From positions 62,001 to 126,000 of the forward strand of contig JABTTZ010000004.1 in the NCBI GenBank assembly GCA_015075625.1: DNA of 64,000 bases, read 5' to 3'. Below, piece after piece: positions 55,701 to 63,637 of the stretch (positions are counted from its first letter, which is position 1; every line of letters begins with the position of its first letter). The translations under genes and the position numbers were made by a program. This DNA is from Anaerolineales bacterium. GTDB taxonomy: Bacteria > Chloroflexota > Anaerolineae > Aggregatilineales > UBA2796. The notes under the pieces were generated by a model. The model had not been told where the DNA came from, did no database searches, and saw only the letters and a list, made by a program, of their open reading frames with translations.

Positions 55701-55714
55701 AAAAAGGGGTGCAT
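49772..55714 (-). CDS. Alpha-2-macroglobulin-like protein with thioester motif
   Basis: A 1980-aa exported protein, presumably a protease trap in the envelope. A signal peptide (HPFFRKLILVVIVVGLILPA) opens it. Four SbsA-type Ig-like domains (Big_5) fill about 40-430: each has a pattern such as TIEITFDQVMDKRSV. Macroglobulin domains follow, then the bait/A2M core (WVASLIVGADGRGSVSVTLPDNLTTWRLDA) and the thioester YYCVEQTVSRFLP (Cys about 1497), with an alpha-helical thioester domain after it. The CVEQ motif keeps the Cys and Gln needed for the bond. ATG 55714 has GAGGA upstream. No linked pbpC gene, unlike many bacterial macroglobulins. It ends without a membrane anchor. Confidence 0.93.
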   Translation of the reverse strand: MHPFFRKLILVVIVVGLILPATLTARSEGETNAPRIINTYPARREVVGPDATIEITFDQVMDKRSVEAAFYTIPTLEGALTWKDDSTLQFDPTGALQRGAEYTVRIDAAAQSAAGVALGDTAAFTFQVAPNLSVSQVIPSPKATEVEAEATITVVFDRPVVPLVTTGDQKNLPQPLTFSPAVTGKGEWLGTAIYTFTPDPAFAGGTEYTVTVSGDLKDVDGSPMTEGYSWTFRTVRPQILSIYPYGGEIVALDREIQVSFNQPMNRDSVRSAFTLRNAQTGVDVAGALRFESNDSVIVFKPSSLLSLETPYQITVTGVAKSASGEATLTNPRTENFSTYPYPKVRDVSPRPFDQVYPGSGAAIYFNTPMDRESFAGKITIDPPTEFTLSPSYDSLYINFAAAASTRYTITLAPGAKDLYGNTINESFIFGFTTQDYLPYMRLALRDQINLTSAYKSLTRILTSSVNVDQIDLKLAMLTPAELVAIGDSYRGVNLSNYTPPRLTRQWTFKTGTEKNKPASYSIPLAENEDALPAGIYYLEANSPQFARFLQSPIQQPSKTILVVATANLVTKMDVYGNTTTFVTDLKTGLPLPNVTVQLYYNAGGQVAGTGTTDETGIARIKAPTTPNDYRFYWVVATGGDVFSISNTGWSGDAEAWNFEQPADYSLRKSNIYLYTDQPIYRPGRPVYYRGIVRGQDDVTYTVPAGEKITLTINDPNGNEVNRKDVILNEYGAFSGQFDLLPQGEAPLGYYSIQVYWKGNEYGYLSFQVAEFRPPEFLVTAAADKTEYVAGETIKVTVDAKFLFGGAVSGGALTWNAIANSTFFGYRGRGLFDFGDPYGRGWVYQRNVGSGSGTLDGNGQFVIELPADLAGDTAAQSFTIEANAYDVSGQTVSGRTTVTVHPALLYLGIQPKKYLGEAGSPFEMTITSVGWQSEPFPNQPITVTISERRWTQDPKTLSWKQEIIPVSETALTTDGEGKVDYTFTPANAGVFEIAVTSRDARERLAKTTISVWVSGPNPIATDENDKKITLIADRKSEYKPGETAEILIPSPFAGKVTALVTVERLTIRRSEVIQFEGSYTYKLTLDESDAPNIFVAVTLIKGSGDDPTGVPAIRFGLTNLKVEVQKQLNITLTPSVAQAAPRDEVSFDVLVTTLNGEPTAAEVGLSLSDVATLSVGLPNSAPIFENFWYTRALGITTSHALTILIDGINLKTELEDFRAAREVNLAGTASPMLEMAGGGGAADGIAQPAPGAPGRDESEKGRVGESDAASATPRTDFVDTPLWVASLIVGADGRGSVSVTLPDNLTTWRLDARAISLESAVGDAQVEIISTKPLLVRPATPRFFTVGDETELAMVVNNNTGEERTIQVNLLAAGVTLRAAADQTITIPANGRARVLWLATVNDVANVDLTFSAVSGEFSDASKPAVGIGAERLLPVFKYEAPDYVATAGVLRTPGERTEGILLPPTELAPSGMLTVKVNPSLAATTLDGLDYLKYYPYYCVEQTVSRFLPNIITYRALQKVGLDTPELRANLETAVLAALARLKQEQKGDGGWGWYPLEESNPLTTAYALLGLLEARDADFAVEPEMIARAVGFLLSKAEYATDKTATWQMNRQAFMQYVLARAKNANIGVLDTLLARRERMSLDARAYLALAYATLNRTDAAATLLSDLQTAAIASATGIHWEEESRDYWNWGSNTRTTALALLALVKLTPESDLVPNVVRWLMVARRGDAWESTQETAWAVMALVDYMVASGELKADYTYTVNLNGTEIGAGVGNADTLRETKTLTVNVAEMLRDQVNRLTFDHAAGDGSLYYTAALKVNQPVEAIKPTNRGLSFTRAYYLNGERVTEAKVGETIKVVLEITASQDLYYVVINDPIPAGTEGVDRNLQTTSQIGERPELSRSDVEFYGWGWWYFSSTQIRTEKVVLSAQYLPRGNYRFVYEIQATTPGTYRVIPPNGNEFYFPEVFGRGAGSTFTVHGE

Positions 55715-55849
55715 GTCCTGTCCTCGTTTCGTCTCCTGCACGGTGACCTAAAATCATTGTAGTACAAGTCCTGAGACGAAGGACGCTCCCAAAATGTTCC
55801 CATCCGCTTCCCTTAACCTTATGCACAGCCCTGACCTTGCGCAGTGGGC

Positions 55850-56048
55850 TGAGGGGGCGACAGCAGCGTTTACCCTCATTCCCCCCTACGACCCGCCTTC
55901 GGCGTGTACCTGCTCCGCCCTCATGCGGGCAAAAGGGAAATTGAGACTCTGATGGGTAACCCTCTCACACGACCCACTCTGGGGGTGTGGGGGGACGCCC
56001 CCCACACAATAATCCCCCTTCTCTCCCACGATGTGGGAGAGAAGGGGG
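55850..56048 (-). repeat. ~200-bp dispersed repeat, family B, copy 2 (right inverted copy)
   Basis: The inverted partner of 49436-49631. It lies 136 bases upstream of the macroglobulin-like start. It contains the module CGACCCGCCTTCGGCGTG also seen beside repeat A at about 19321-19350. The rest of 55715-56210 holds only the MarR operator region. Confidence 0.85.
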
Positions 56049-56170
56049 CAGGGGGATGGGAGGGCTGTCGCTATCGTCTATGACGTGGTGTCGCCCCCTC
56101 AGCCCTCGAAATGAGGAGAACTGCCTAACCTCTCAAAACTTCCCTCTTGCCAAAATTTATTCGTATCCGT

Positions 56171-56190
56171 ATCATTTGCATTCAAATCAT
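56171..56190. promoter_or_regulatory. Putative MarR operator
   Basis: ATCATTTGCATTCAAATCAT: 8-base arms with one mismatch about a 4-base centre, 20 bases before the marR ATG. A third ATCATTTG-like half-site overlaps it (ATCATTTGC, 56186-56194). Position and size fit autoregulation by the MarR protein. Confidence 0.5.
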
Positions 56191-56210
56191 TTGCCTGCGA
56201 AAGGATATTC

Positions 56211-56759
56211 ATGACTGAGGAGGAACTACGCGCCATAGCGTTAGATGTACGCTTGTTGATGGTCATTAGTCTGAAGATGATGGGGCGAGACATGGACAGC
56301 CGCCTAGAAGAATACCGCGTCCCCGTCAGCGGCTTAGGGATCGGCGTGATCGGAATGTTGGAGCATTACCAACACTGCGCCGTGAACGAGATTAGCCGGA
56401 ACATGCTGCTGACTTCGGCAACGCTCATCCCCGTCTTGGATGGTTTAGCGAAAAACGGTTACATCAGCCGCGAGCGCGACCCCCAAGACCGCCGCCGCGT
56501 ATTGGTTTCTTTGACAGATAAGGGACGCAAGCTAATCCGTATTGTCCATGATATGTACACAAACAATGCGCTAGTGAAAACGATTCAGGCGATGGGTGGA
56601 GAGAAATGCCGCATCTTCATCAGCCTTTTGGATGAGTTTTCACAGCACATGTCCGAACACAGCGATTCGGGCGAGTTCTATCATAATTTCCAACAAAATC
56701 ACCCCCTGAAAACCCGCCTAGAGGCGGATAAACCAACGACGGAAAACACAGGAGAGTAG
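56211..56759 (+). CDS. MarR-family transcriptional regulator
   Basis: A 182-aa winged-helix regulator. The DNA-binding part reads VNEISRNMLLTSATLIPVLDGLAKNGYISRERDPQDRRRVLVSLTD with the D-x-R-D-R-R wing typical of MarR. Helices at both ends form the dimer. AAAGGA precedes ATG 56211. The ABC exporter genes follow after seven bases, so it most likely represses its own operon and responds to an exported compound. Confidence 0.93.
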   Translation: MTEEELRAIALDVRLLMVISLKMMGRDMDSRLEEYRVPVSGLGIGVIGMLEHYQHCAVNEISRNMLLTSATLIPVLDGLAKNGYISRERDPQDRRRVLVSLTDKGRKLIRIVHDMYTNNALVKTIQAMGGEKCRIFISLLDEFSQHMSEHSDSGEFYHNFQQNHPLKTRLEADKPTTENTGE

Positions 56760-56766
56760 GGCTATT

Positions 56767-58710
56767 ATGCAAGGGTCTATGGCAGGGATGCCCTCGCGTG
56801 GCGCACGCGGGAAGCGCCCTAAGGGGAAGGGCGGACTCCGGCGGGCAATTGCCTATTTAGGGCGGCAGCGCCGCATCGCGTTTTATGCCTATGGAGCATT
56901 GGTGGTTGCTACTCTTGCTCAGCTTGTTGTGCCGCAGCTTGTCCAGAACATGACCGATACCATCACACGGGGCAGCACGGCAAACACCATTTTGGGGTTG
57001 CCCTCACTGGCGCAGGGAATTGCTGCCAACGCCGCCGGTACCACGATTGATCAATTAAAATTGGACGCCGCCAACGCGCCGAATTTCTTGATCACCGCCG
57101 CGCTGATCGTTGTTATTTTTGCCGCTGTGCGCGGTATCTTCTCCTTTATTCAGTCCTTCATGGGAGAGCGCACCTCGCAAGGCATTGCCTTTGACTTGCG
57201 AAACGAAATCTTCAGCAAGATTCAAACGCTCTCCTTCAGCTACTATGACCGCAACCAAACGGGGCAGTTGATGATCCGCGCCACCGACGACGTGGAAAAG
57301 GTGCGCTTGTTCATTGCCCAGGGGCTTGTCCTCGCCGCTCAGTCGATTCTGCTGCTGGTGGCCACGCTGATCATCCTTTTTGTGACAAACTGGCGGCTGA
57401 CGCTCTCCATCCTGTGGATTCTGCCTGTCGCCTTTGTCCTGTTTGGGATTTTTGGCGCGGTCAGCACACCGCTCTTTGTCCAAGTTCAGATGCGCATCTC
57501 GAACCTGAACACCATCCTTCAAGAAAACCTAGCCGGAATCAAGATTGTCAAAGCCTTTGCCCGCGAAAAGTACGAGCAAAAGCGCTTCAACGTCTCTGTT
57601 GAGTCCGTCATGCGGCAGCAGTTGAAAGTGAGCCGGACGTTCTCCTTCTTGTTCCCGTTGGTCTTTCTTTTGGCGCAGATCGGGCAGGCGGTGATCATTC
57701 ACTCTGGCGGTATCCAAATCATCAGCGGCACGCTGACGATAGGCGGCTACCTCAGTTTCAGCCTGTACCTTGCCTACATCTTCTTCCCCGTTGGTCAGTT
57801 GGGGTTCATCATCTCCCTCATGGCGCAGGCGTCCGCCTCGGCTGACCGGATTTTCGAGATTTTGGATGCCAAGAGCGATGTCACCGATAAGCCGAACGCT
57901 TCCGAACTCCCCCAAATCAAGGGCGATGTCACCTTCAAGAACGTCACCTTCCGCTACTTCAGCAGCAGCGAGGCAGTCTTAGGCGGTGTCAGTTTTGAGG
58001 CAAAAGCGGGGCAGACTATTGCCCTTCTGGGGGCGACGGGCAGCGGCAAGACGACGATCATCAACCTGATCCCGCGCTTTTACGATGCCACCGAAGGGCA
58101 GGTCTTGATCGATGGCTACGATGTCCGTGATGTGGTGCTGGAAACACTCCGCGAACAGATCGGGATCGTCCTCCAAGAGACAAACCTGTTCAGTGGCACA
58201 ATCCGCGACAACATCGCCTTTGGGCGTCCGAACGCCACCTTAGACGAAGTGACAGCTGCCGCCAAAGCCGCTGCTGCCCACGACTTCATCATGGGCTTTC
58301 CCGAAGGGTATGATACGCCTGTGGGCGAGCGAGGGGCGACACTCTCTGGCGGGCAAAAACAGCGCATCGCTATTGCCCGCGCCTTGCTCTTGAATCCGCG
58401 ATTGCTCATTCTGGACGACTCGACCAGCAGCGTCGATATGGTCACCGAATACAAAATTCAAAAGGCATTGGACAACCTGATGAAAGGGCGGACGAGCTTT
58501 GTCATTGCCCAACGGATCAGCACCGTCCTAAACGCCGATTTGATCCTCGTCCTCGACAAGGGGAAGGTCGTCGCCAGTGGGAAGCATGAAGACCTCATGG
58601 AAACCAGTGAACTCTACGCCGATATTTATCAGTCACAGCTTGTGGGCGATGCCGAAGTTGACGAAGCCGCCCTCGAAGCCGCGACTCTAGCGCAAGGGGA
58701 GGGTAAGTAG
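56767..58710 (+). CDS. ABC exporter half-transporter with degenerate ATP site
   Basis: A type IV ABC exporter half (647 aa): six membrane helices, then an ATPase domain with Walker A GATGSGKTT, Q-loop VLQETNLF and signature LSGGQ. Walker B ends LILDDSTSS, with Asp in place of the catalytic Glu, and the switch reads VIAQRIS with Gln in place of His. So its own ATP site should not turn over; the partner's site works. This is the layout of heterodimeric exporters such as TM287/288. The loop after helix 1 is long (about 45 residues). Confidence 0.94.
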   Translation: MQGSMAGMPSRGARGKRPKGKGGLRRAIAYLGRQRRIAFYAYGALVVATLAQLVVPQLVQNMTDTITRGSTANTILGLPSLAQGIAANAAGTTIDQLKLDAANAPNFLITAALIVVIFAAVRGIFSFIQSFMGERTSQGIAFDLRNEIFSKIQTLSFSYYDRNQTGQLMIRATDDVEKVRLFIAQGLVLAAQSILLLVATLIILFVTNWRLTLSILWILPVAFVLFGIFGAVSTPLFVQVQMRISNLNTILQENLAGIKIVKAFAREKYEQKRFNVSVESVMRQQLKVSRTFSFLFPLVFLLAQIGQAVIIHSGGIQIISGTLTIGGYLSFSLYLAYIFFPVGQLGFIISLMAQASASADRIFEILDAKSDVTDKPNASELPQIKGDVTFKNVTFRYFSSSEAVLGGVSFEAKAGQTIALLGATGSGKTTIINLIPRFYDATEGQVLIDGYDVRDVVLETLREQIGIVLQETNLFSGTIRDNIAFGRPNATLDEVTAAAKAAAAHDFIMGFPEGYDTPVGERGATLSGGQKQRIAIARALLLNPRLLILDDSTSSVDMVTEYKIQKALDNLMKGRTSFVIAQRISTVLNADLILVLDKGKVVASGKHEDLMETSELYADIYQSQLVGDAEVDEAALEAATLAQGEGK

Positions 58711-58715
58711 CTCCT

Positions 58716-60731
58716 ATGATGGGAGGGTTAGACGGCGCACGCCGTCTCATGGAACGCGATGTGATCAAACCGAAGAACGTCGGGACAACCATCCGTCGTT
58801 TCGTGGGGTACATCGGCAAACAATGGGTAAACCTGATTATCGTTGTTGTGCTGATCGTGTTTGCGGCGTGGACGCAAGTCACCGCCCCCGATTTGATTGG
58901 GCAGGCGATTGACTGCTACGTGTTCGTTCGCCCGCAAAGCAGCGGCACATCGGCTTGTTGGTATGCCGCCGAGGATTCTCGCGCTATTGATGCCCGTGTC
59001 CAAGCCGATGCCAGCATTCCCGATGCCCAGAAGCAGGATGCAGCCAACAGCGCCAAAATTCAAGGGTTGGGCAGCATTGCCTTGCTCTTGGTGGGGTTGT
59101 TCATCGCCGCCTCGGTGGTGAATGGCGCAGCCTTTTACCTTATGGCGCGGACGGGGCAGCACGCCCTCGCCGGAATCCGCCGCGATCTGTTCAAGCACAT
59201 GCACGAACTCTCTATCGGCTATTACGCCGAAAACGAGGCGGGCAATCTCATGAGCCGTGTCACCAGCGATACGGATACCATTCAGCAGGTTTTGAACTTC
59301 GCCCTGCTCAGCGTCTTTAGCGGCTTGCTACTGATGACTTGGATTGGGATTAAGATGCTCAACGCGAACGTCCCCTATGCCTTGCTCAGTTTGGCAATTG
59401 TCCCCCTAATGATCTGGGCGACCAGTTATTTTTCGGGGCAGGCACGGCGTGCCTTCCGCAAAAGCCGCGAGGTGATGGGCAGCGTCAATGCCGACCTTCA
59501 AGAGAGCATCTCCGGCGTCCGCGAATCACAGGCGTTCAACCGCGAACGCGAGAATATCGCGCAGTTCCAGCGGGTGAACGCCCAAAACCGTGATGCAAAC
59601 GTCCGCGCCGCCAGTTTCACCGCCGCCCTGACGCCCGTCCTAGAGGCGCTTGGCTATGTGGCAATCGGCGTCGTAGTTGTTGTTGGTGGGCTGTCTGTCC
59701 TCCGCAACGAGCCGCTCCTCGGCGCGACAACGATCACCTTAGGGACGGTCTTTGCCTTCGTCCAATATGTTCAGCGCTTCAACCAACCGATCCAGCAAAT
59801 CGCTATCTTGTGGACGAACATCCAAAGCGCGATTGCCGGTGCGGAACGGATTTTCAACCTGATCGACACTCCCGCTGAGATCACCGATAAGCCGAACGCC
59901 AAGCCGATCCCAGAGATCAAGGGCGATGTCGTCTTTGAGAATGTCACCGCTGAGTACAAACAAGGCGAACCCGTCTTGCGTGGGGTGAGCTTTGCCGCCA
60001 AGCCCGGCGAATCAATTGCCATTGTCGGACCCACCGGCGCGGGCAAGACGACGATCATCAATCTGATCCCCCGTTTCTATGATGTAACGGGCGGGCGGGT
60101 GACCATTGATGGGCTTGATGTGCGCGATGTCGATAGCGAAAGCCTCCGTTCCCAAATCGGAATCGTCTTGCAAGACAGCTTTCTGTTCAGCGATACGATC
60201 TTGAACAACATCCGTTATGGGCGCTTGGATGCCACCGATGAGGAAGTGATCGAGGCGGCGAAACTCGTCAGCGCCGACACCTTCATCGAGCGCCTACCCG
60301 AAAAATATCACACCGTTCTGGGTGAACGCGGCGGTGGGCTAAGTCAGGGGCAGCGGCAATTGATCAGCATCGCCCGCGCCGCCCTGAAGAACCCGCGCAT
60401 CCTGATTTTGGATGAGGCAACCTCCAGCGTGGATACCCGTACCGAAAAGCTCATCCAACGGGCGTTGGAGAAGCTTCTGGCGGGACGGACGGCGTTTATC
60501 ATTGCCCACCGCCTCAGCACGATCCGCAATGCGAACAACGTCTTGGTGATCAACGCGGGCGAGATTGTCGAAAGCGGCACACATAACGACCTTTTGGCAG
60601 CGAAGAGCGCCTACTACGACCTCTACATGAGCCAGTTCCGGCGCGAAGAAGACATGGCAGCAGTGAACACCAGCACCGAGATGGTCAACAAACGGAACGG
60701 GCAGTTAAACCCGCTCACGGCGGGCGGATAA
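58716..60731 (+). CDS. ABC exporter half-transporter with canonical ATP site
   Basis: The second half (671 aa), five bases after the first. Walker A GPTGAGKTT, Walker B LILDEATSS with catalytic Glu, and IAHRLST with His are all intact. Its signature is LSQGQ, not LSGGQ; since that signature completes the partner's degenerate site, the asymmetry is consistent. Between helices 1 and 2 there is an insert of about 60 residues with a possible disulfide pair (DCY and ACWY). Likely drug or lipid export under MarR control. Confidence 0.94.
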   Translation: MMGGLDGARRLMERDVIKPKNVGTTIRRFVGYIGKQWVNLIIVVVLIVFAAWTQVTAPDLIGQAIDCYVFVRPQSSGTSACWYAAEDSRAIDARVQADASIPDAQKQDAANSAKIQGLGSIALLLVGLFIAASVVNGAAFYLMARTGQHALAGIRRDLFKHMHELSIGYYAENEAGNLMSRVTSDTDTIQQVLNFALLSVFSGLLLMTWIGIKMLNANVPYALLSLAIVPLMIWATSYFSGQARRAFRKSREVMGSVNADLQESISGVRESQAFNRERENIAQFQRVNAQNRDANVRAASFTAALTPVLEALGYVAIGVVVVVGGLSVLRNEPLLGATTITLGTVFAFVQYVQRFNQPIQQIAILWTNIQSAIAGAERIFNLIDTPAEITDKPNAKPIPEIKGDVVFENVTAEYKQGEPVLRGVSFAAKPGESIAIVGPTGAGKTTIINLIPRFYDVTGGRVTIDGLDVRDVDSESLRSQIGIVLQDSFLFSDTILNNIRYGRLDATDEEVIEAAKLVSADTFIERLPEKYHTVLGERGGGLSQGQRQLISIARAALKNPRILILDEATSSVDTRTEKLIQRALEKLLAGRTAFIIAHRLSTIRNANNVLVINAGEIVESGTHNDLLAAKSAYYDLYMSQFRREEDMAAVNTSTEMVNKRNGQLNPLTAGG

Positions 60732-60784
60732 AGACTCTGAGAAGGGACGCCCGACACAGGGCATCCGACAGGGTGTCCGCGTCC

Positions 60785-60815
60785 CTAGCGCGGGTGGGTT
60801 AAACCCACCCGCTAG
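60785..60815. terminator. Hairpin between convergent ABC exporter and NDH-2 genes
   Basis: CTAGC-GC-GGGTGGGTT pairs with AACCCACCCGCTAG with a two-base bulge. No T-run follows. It sits just past the NDH-2 stop. Confidence 0.5.
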
Positions 60816-60816
60816 A

Positions 60817-62139
60817 CTACCCCTCGTGGCGTACCCCCGCCGATTCGGGGGACAACCCCACATCCCCCGTGATCAAGCGTGCCGCCCGATTCCGCGTGAG
60901 GTAGCTCCACCCCCACTGCATAAAGACGAGGATGCGGTTTTGGAAGCGCACCAGCGTCATCAGGTGAACAAAGAGCCACACCAGCCAACCGAGAAAGCCC
61001 GTGAAGTGGATGACGCGCAAGTCAACCACCGCCGCCGCCCGCCCGATGGTTGCCATCGTCCCTTTGTCGAAATAATGGAAGGGTTTCGCCTCCGATGTCC
61101 CCGCCGCCCGCGCTGCGATCACCCCCGCCACATAGCGCCCCTGTTGCTGCGCCACCGGGCAAAGTCCAGGCAAGGGCTTGCCTTCCTTGCCTTTGCAATG
61201 CGCCATATCCCCGATTACGAAGATGTTCGGGTACTTTGCTATGGTTAGATCGGGCTGGACAATTACCCGTCCGGCGGGGTCACGCTCTACGCCTGTCGCC
61301 CGTTGCAGCGCATCGGCAAGAGGCGTCGCCTTGATTCCCGTTGACCAAATCACGTTGCGGGTGGGGATCATCTCCACCCCTGCTCCCGTTTTCAGCGTCA
61401 CCGCCGAGGCGGTCACCTCAGTGACCATCGTCCCTACTCGCGGCGTCGCTCCCAATTTTTCCAGGGCGCGGGCGGCGGTTGCCGAAAGCTCCGGCGGGTA
61501 GCTCGGCAAGATGCGCTCTCCCCCCTCGGCAAGAAGAACGCGGGCGGTGGCGGGGTCAATCGTCCGAAAGTTCCCTTTCAGCGTGTGGCGGGCAATCTCG
61601 GCGATTGCCCCTGCCATTTCCACGCCCGTCGGTCCCCCGCCAACGACGACGAAGGTCAGCCATTTTGCCCGCTCTGCCGCGTCGCTCTCGCGTTCCGCCG
61701 CTTCAAAGGCATAAAGAACACGGGCACGAATGCGCGTGGCATCTTCAATTGTTTTCAGACCCGGCGCGTGTGCTTCCCACGATTCATGCCCAAAATAGTG
61801 CGGGCGCACCCCCGCCGCCAAGACAAGCGTATCGTAGGGGATTTCTTCCCCATCGGTGAGGATCACGCGGCGGTTGGCAGCATCAATATCGGTCACTTCC
61901 CCCAAAATGACCTGCACATTCTTGTTTTTCTTCAGGATAGCACGCAGCGGGGCGGCGATGTTCGCTGGCGAAAGCGCCCCTGTCGCCACCTGATAGAGCA
62001 GCGGTTGAAAAAGGTGGAAATTACGCCGGTCAATCAAGGTAATTGCCGCCTTTGCCCGTTGGAGACGTTTTGCCACCTCCAAGCCCCCAAACCCCCCGCC
62101 AACAATCACAATTCGCTCAGTTGTCTGCTGTGTTTGCAT
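60817..62139 (-). CDS. ndh: Type II NADH dehydrogenase (NDH-2)
   Basis: A membrane-bound NADH:quinone oxidoreductase without proton pumping (440 aa). FAD motif VIVGGGFGGLEVAKRL at the N-terminus, quinone/FAD-side FQPLLYQVATGALSP, NADH motif VVVGGGPTGVEMAGA, and FVIGDMAHC. The C-terminal hydrophobic and aromatic helices (GWLVWLFVHLMTLVRF, FMQWGWSYLT) anchor it to the membrane. Rex-like boxes lie about 90-130 bases upstream. Confidence 0.95.
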   Translation of the reverse strand: MQTQQTTERIVIVGGGFGGLEVAKRLQRAKAAITLIDRRNFHLFQPLLYQVATGALSPANIAAPLRAILKKNKNVQVILGEVTDIDAANRRVILTDGEEIPYDTLVLAAGVRPHYFGHESWEAHAPGLKTIEDATRIRARVLYAFEAAERESDAAERAKWLTFVVVGGGPTGVEMAGAIAEIARHTLKGNFRTIDPATARVLLAEGGERILPSYPPELSATAARALEKLGATPRVGTMVTEVTASAVTLKTGAGVEMIPTRNVIWSTGIKATPLADALQRATGVERDPAGRVIVQPDLTIAKYPNIFVIGDMAHCKGKEGKPLPGLCPVAQQQGRYVAGVIAARAAGTSEAKPFHYFDKGTMATIGRAAAVVDLRVIHFTGFLGWLVWLFVHLMTLVRFQNRILVFMQWGWSYLTRNRAARLITGDVGLSPESAGVRHEG

Positions 62140-62228
62140 GGTTCTCCCCTTCTTTTGCTGGTTCTCGCCTCTGCCTCGGCTGCCTGTGGTTGGTGGTGTT
62201 CTTCGTCATTTCTTTGACGCATCGCTCA

Positions 62229-62266
62229 TCGTGAAATTTACCACAATATTGTGATAAAAGTCACTA
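62229..62266. promoter_or_regulatory. Tandem Rex-like operator upstream of ndh
   Basis: Two sites, 20 bases apart, fit the Rex consensus TTGTGA-N6-TCACAA: TCGTGAAATTTACCACAA (62229-62246, two mismatches) and TTGTGATAAAAGTCACTA (62249-62266, one mismatch). A perfect palindrome CACAATATTGTG (62242-62253) joins them. Rex senses NADH/NAD+ and controls ndh in other bacteria. The sites could serve ndh (-) or the lipoprotein gene (+). The rest of 62140-62432 shows nothing clear. Confidence 0.5.
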
Positions 62267-62432
62267 GAAATAGTAATAAAGACTATAGCTACGATTTTAA
62301 GCTATGGTTGCGGTGTCTTTTCACGAATAGCCTTGCTGCCTTTCTATCTCTTTCAGGATCATCGGCTATACTTGCTAAGGATAGTGAGATGAGTATCCCT
62401 CAGAGCATCGATGGGCATGGAGATGTTTTGTT

Positions 62433-63614
62433 ATGGCGCGTAGGACATACACGGGTAAACAGATAGGGGTGGCAGCGCTGATAGGAATCATGGCGCTCGT
62501 TTTAGCGGCGTGCGGCGGCGGTGGCGCGGCAACCCCCACAGCCGGTGCAGGGATTCCTCCCACTATTGATCCGGCGGCGACGCTCGTGGTGACCTCAGCT
62601 GTGCCAACGGCAGTGGCGATGGTGAACGAAGTTTTGCCCACGAACAGCCTGATTCTCACCCAACTGAGCCGCCCCCTTGCCCAACTCCCCGATGGACGGG
62701 TGGTCACGCTCAGCGAGGATCGCTTCGGGGCGCAAGGCTCTCCTGATGGGCGCTATGGCGTGCGGACAACCCTTATCAACAGCACCTTCACTCTTGAACT
62801 TGTCGATTACAGCGATGGGCAAGGCGGCACGGTGACAGCTATTCCCGAAGGGGCAAATTTCTATGGTCCGGGCATTACTTGGAAAGCCGATTCGTCGGGG
62901 TTTGCCTTTTTCGATTTTCCGCCACCAGGGGGAGCAAACCGCACCACTAGCAAAACAATCTTCTATTTTGACGTTGCCAGCAAACAAACCCGCCGCCTGA
63001 TTCCCGACCTGAAAACGCCGGGGAAAATCGCCGCCTCGTTCGCCTTTGCCCCCAACGGCAGCCTACTGCTTTATGTGGTGGGCGATGCCAATGCCGAGGG
63101 GATAGGCGGTCCAGACTCGCAGCCCGTCGTTCTCGATTTGGCAACCAGCCAAAGCACATCGATCTCTACGGAATCGTTCTTAGGGTTTAGCCAATGGCTG
63201 CCCGATTCCAGCGGCTTTGTCACTCTGAAATTTGATGACACAGGCGCAAGCGGCGTCTATCTTTACAAGCTGAACGATACGGGCAGCCCCAAACGCTTGA
63301 CTCCCACAACCGATTCGGATTTTCTGGTCGATGTCTCGCCCGATGGCAAGTTCATCGCTACCACCTCGGTGGGGACAAGCGGGAACGTTGTCAATGTCTA
63401 CCGCATGGGGATTGATGGTGGCGGACGGACGCAACTGACGAGTTTTGAAGACCCGCAACAGACGATCACCGGGTTGGTGTGGGGTGTCGATGGCGTTTAT
63501 TACAGCCTGACCGGGGGGGATGGCGAAGATACCATTTGGCGCGTTGACCTTGACGGGCGAAACCCTACGCAGGTTGCTACCGGAACGCTCTACCGCATCG
63601 TTGGTGTAGGTTAA
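62433..63614 (+). CDS. Lipoprotein with beta-propeller-like (TolB/WD40-like) domain
   Basis: A 393-aa exported lipoprotein. A lipobox LAAC ends the signal sequence at Cys27; a Gly/Thr/Pro-rich linker follows. From about residue 90 repeated strands with SPDGRYG, APNGSLL, LPDSSGF, VSPDGKFIA suggest a five- to six-blade propeller as in TolB-like proteins. GGAGAT precedes ATG 62433. Role unknown; such domains usually bind proteins or ligands in the periplasm or cell surface. Confidence 0.85.
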   Translation: MARRTYTGKQIGVAALIGIMALVLAACGGGGAATPTAGAGIPPTIDPAATLVVTSAVPTAVAMVNEVLPTNSLILTQLSRPLAQLPDGRVVTLSEDRFGAQGSPDGRYGVRTTLINSTFTLELVDYSDGQGGTVTAIPEGANFYGPGITWKADSSGFAFFDFPPPGGANRTTSKTIFYFDVASKQTRRLIPDLKTPGKIAASFAFAPNGSLLLYVVGDANAEGIGGPDSQPVVLDLATSQSTSISTESFLGFSQWLPDSSGFVTLKFDDTGASGVYLYKLNDTGSPKRLTPTTDSDFLVDVSPDGKFIATTSVGTSGNVVNVYRMGIDGGGRTQLTSFEDPQQTITGLVWGVDGVYYSLTGGDGEDTIWRVDLDGRNPTQVATGTLYRIVGVG

Positions 63615-63637
63615 ATTAAAAGGGAGAGACGTGCTGT

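Noticed and set aside
49391-56210. Composite transposon around the macroglobulin-like gene
   Set aside because: The inverted repeats are real, but no transposase or target duplication is visible, so only the repeats are annotated.
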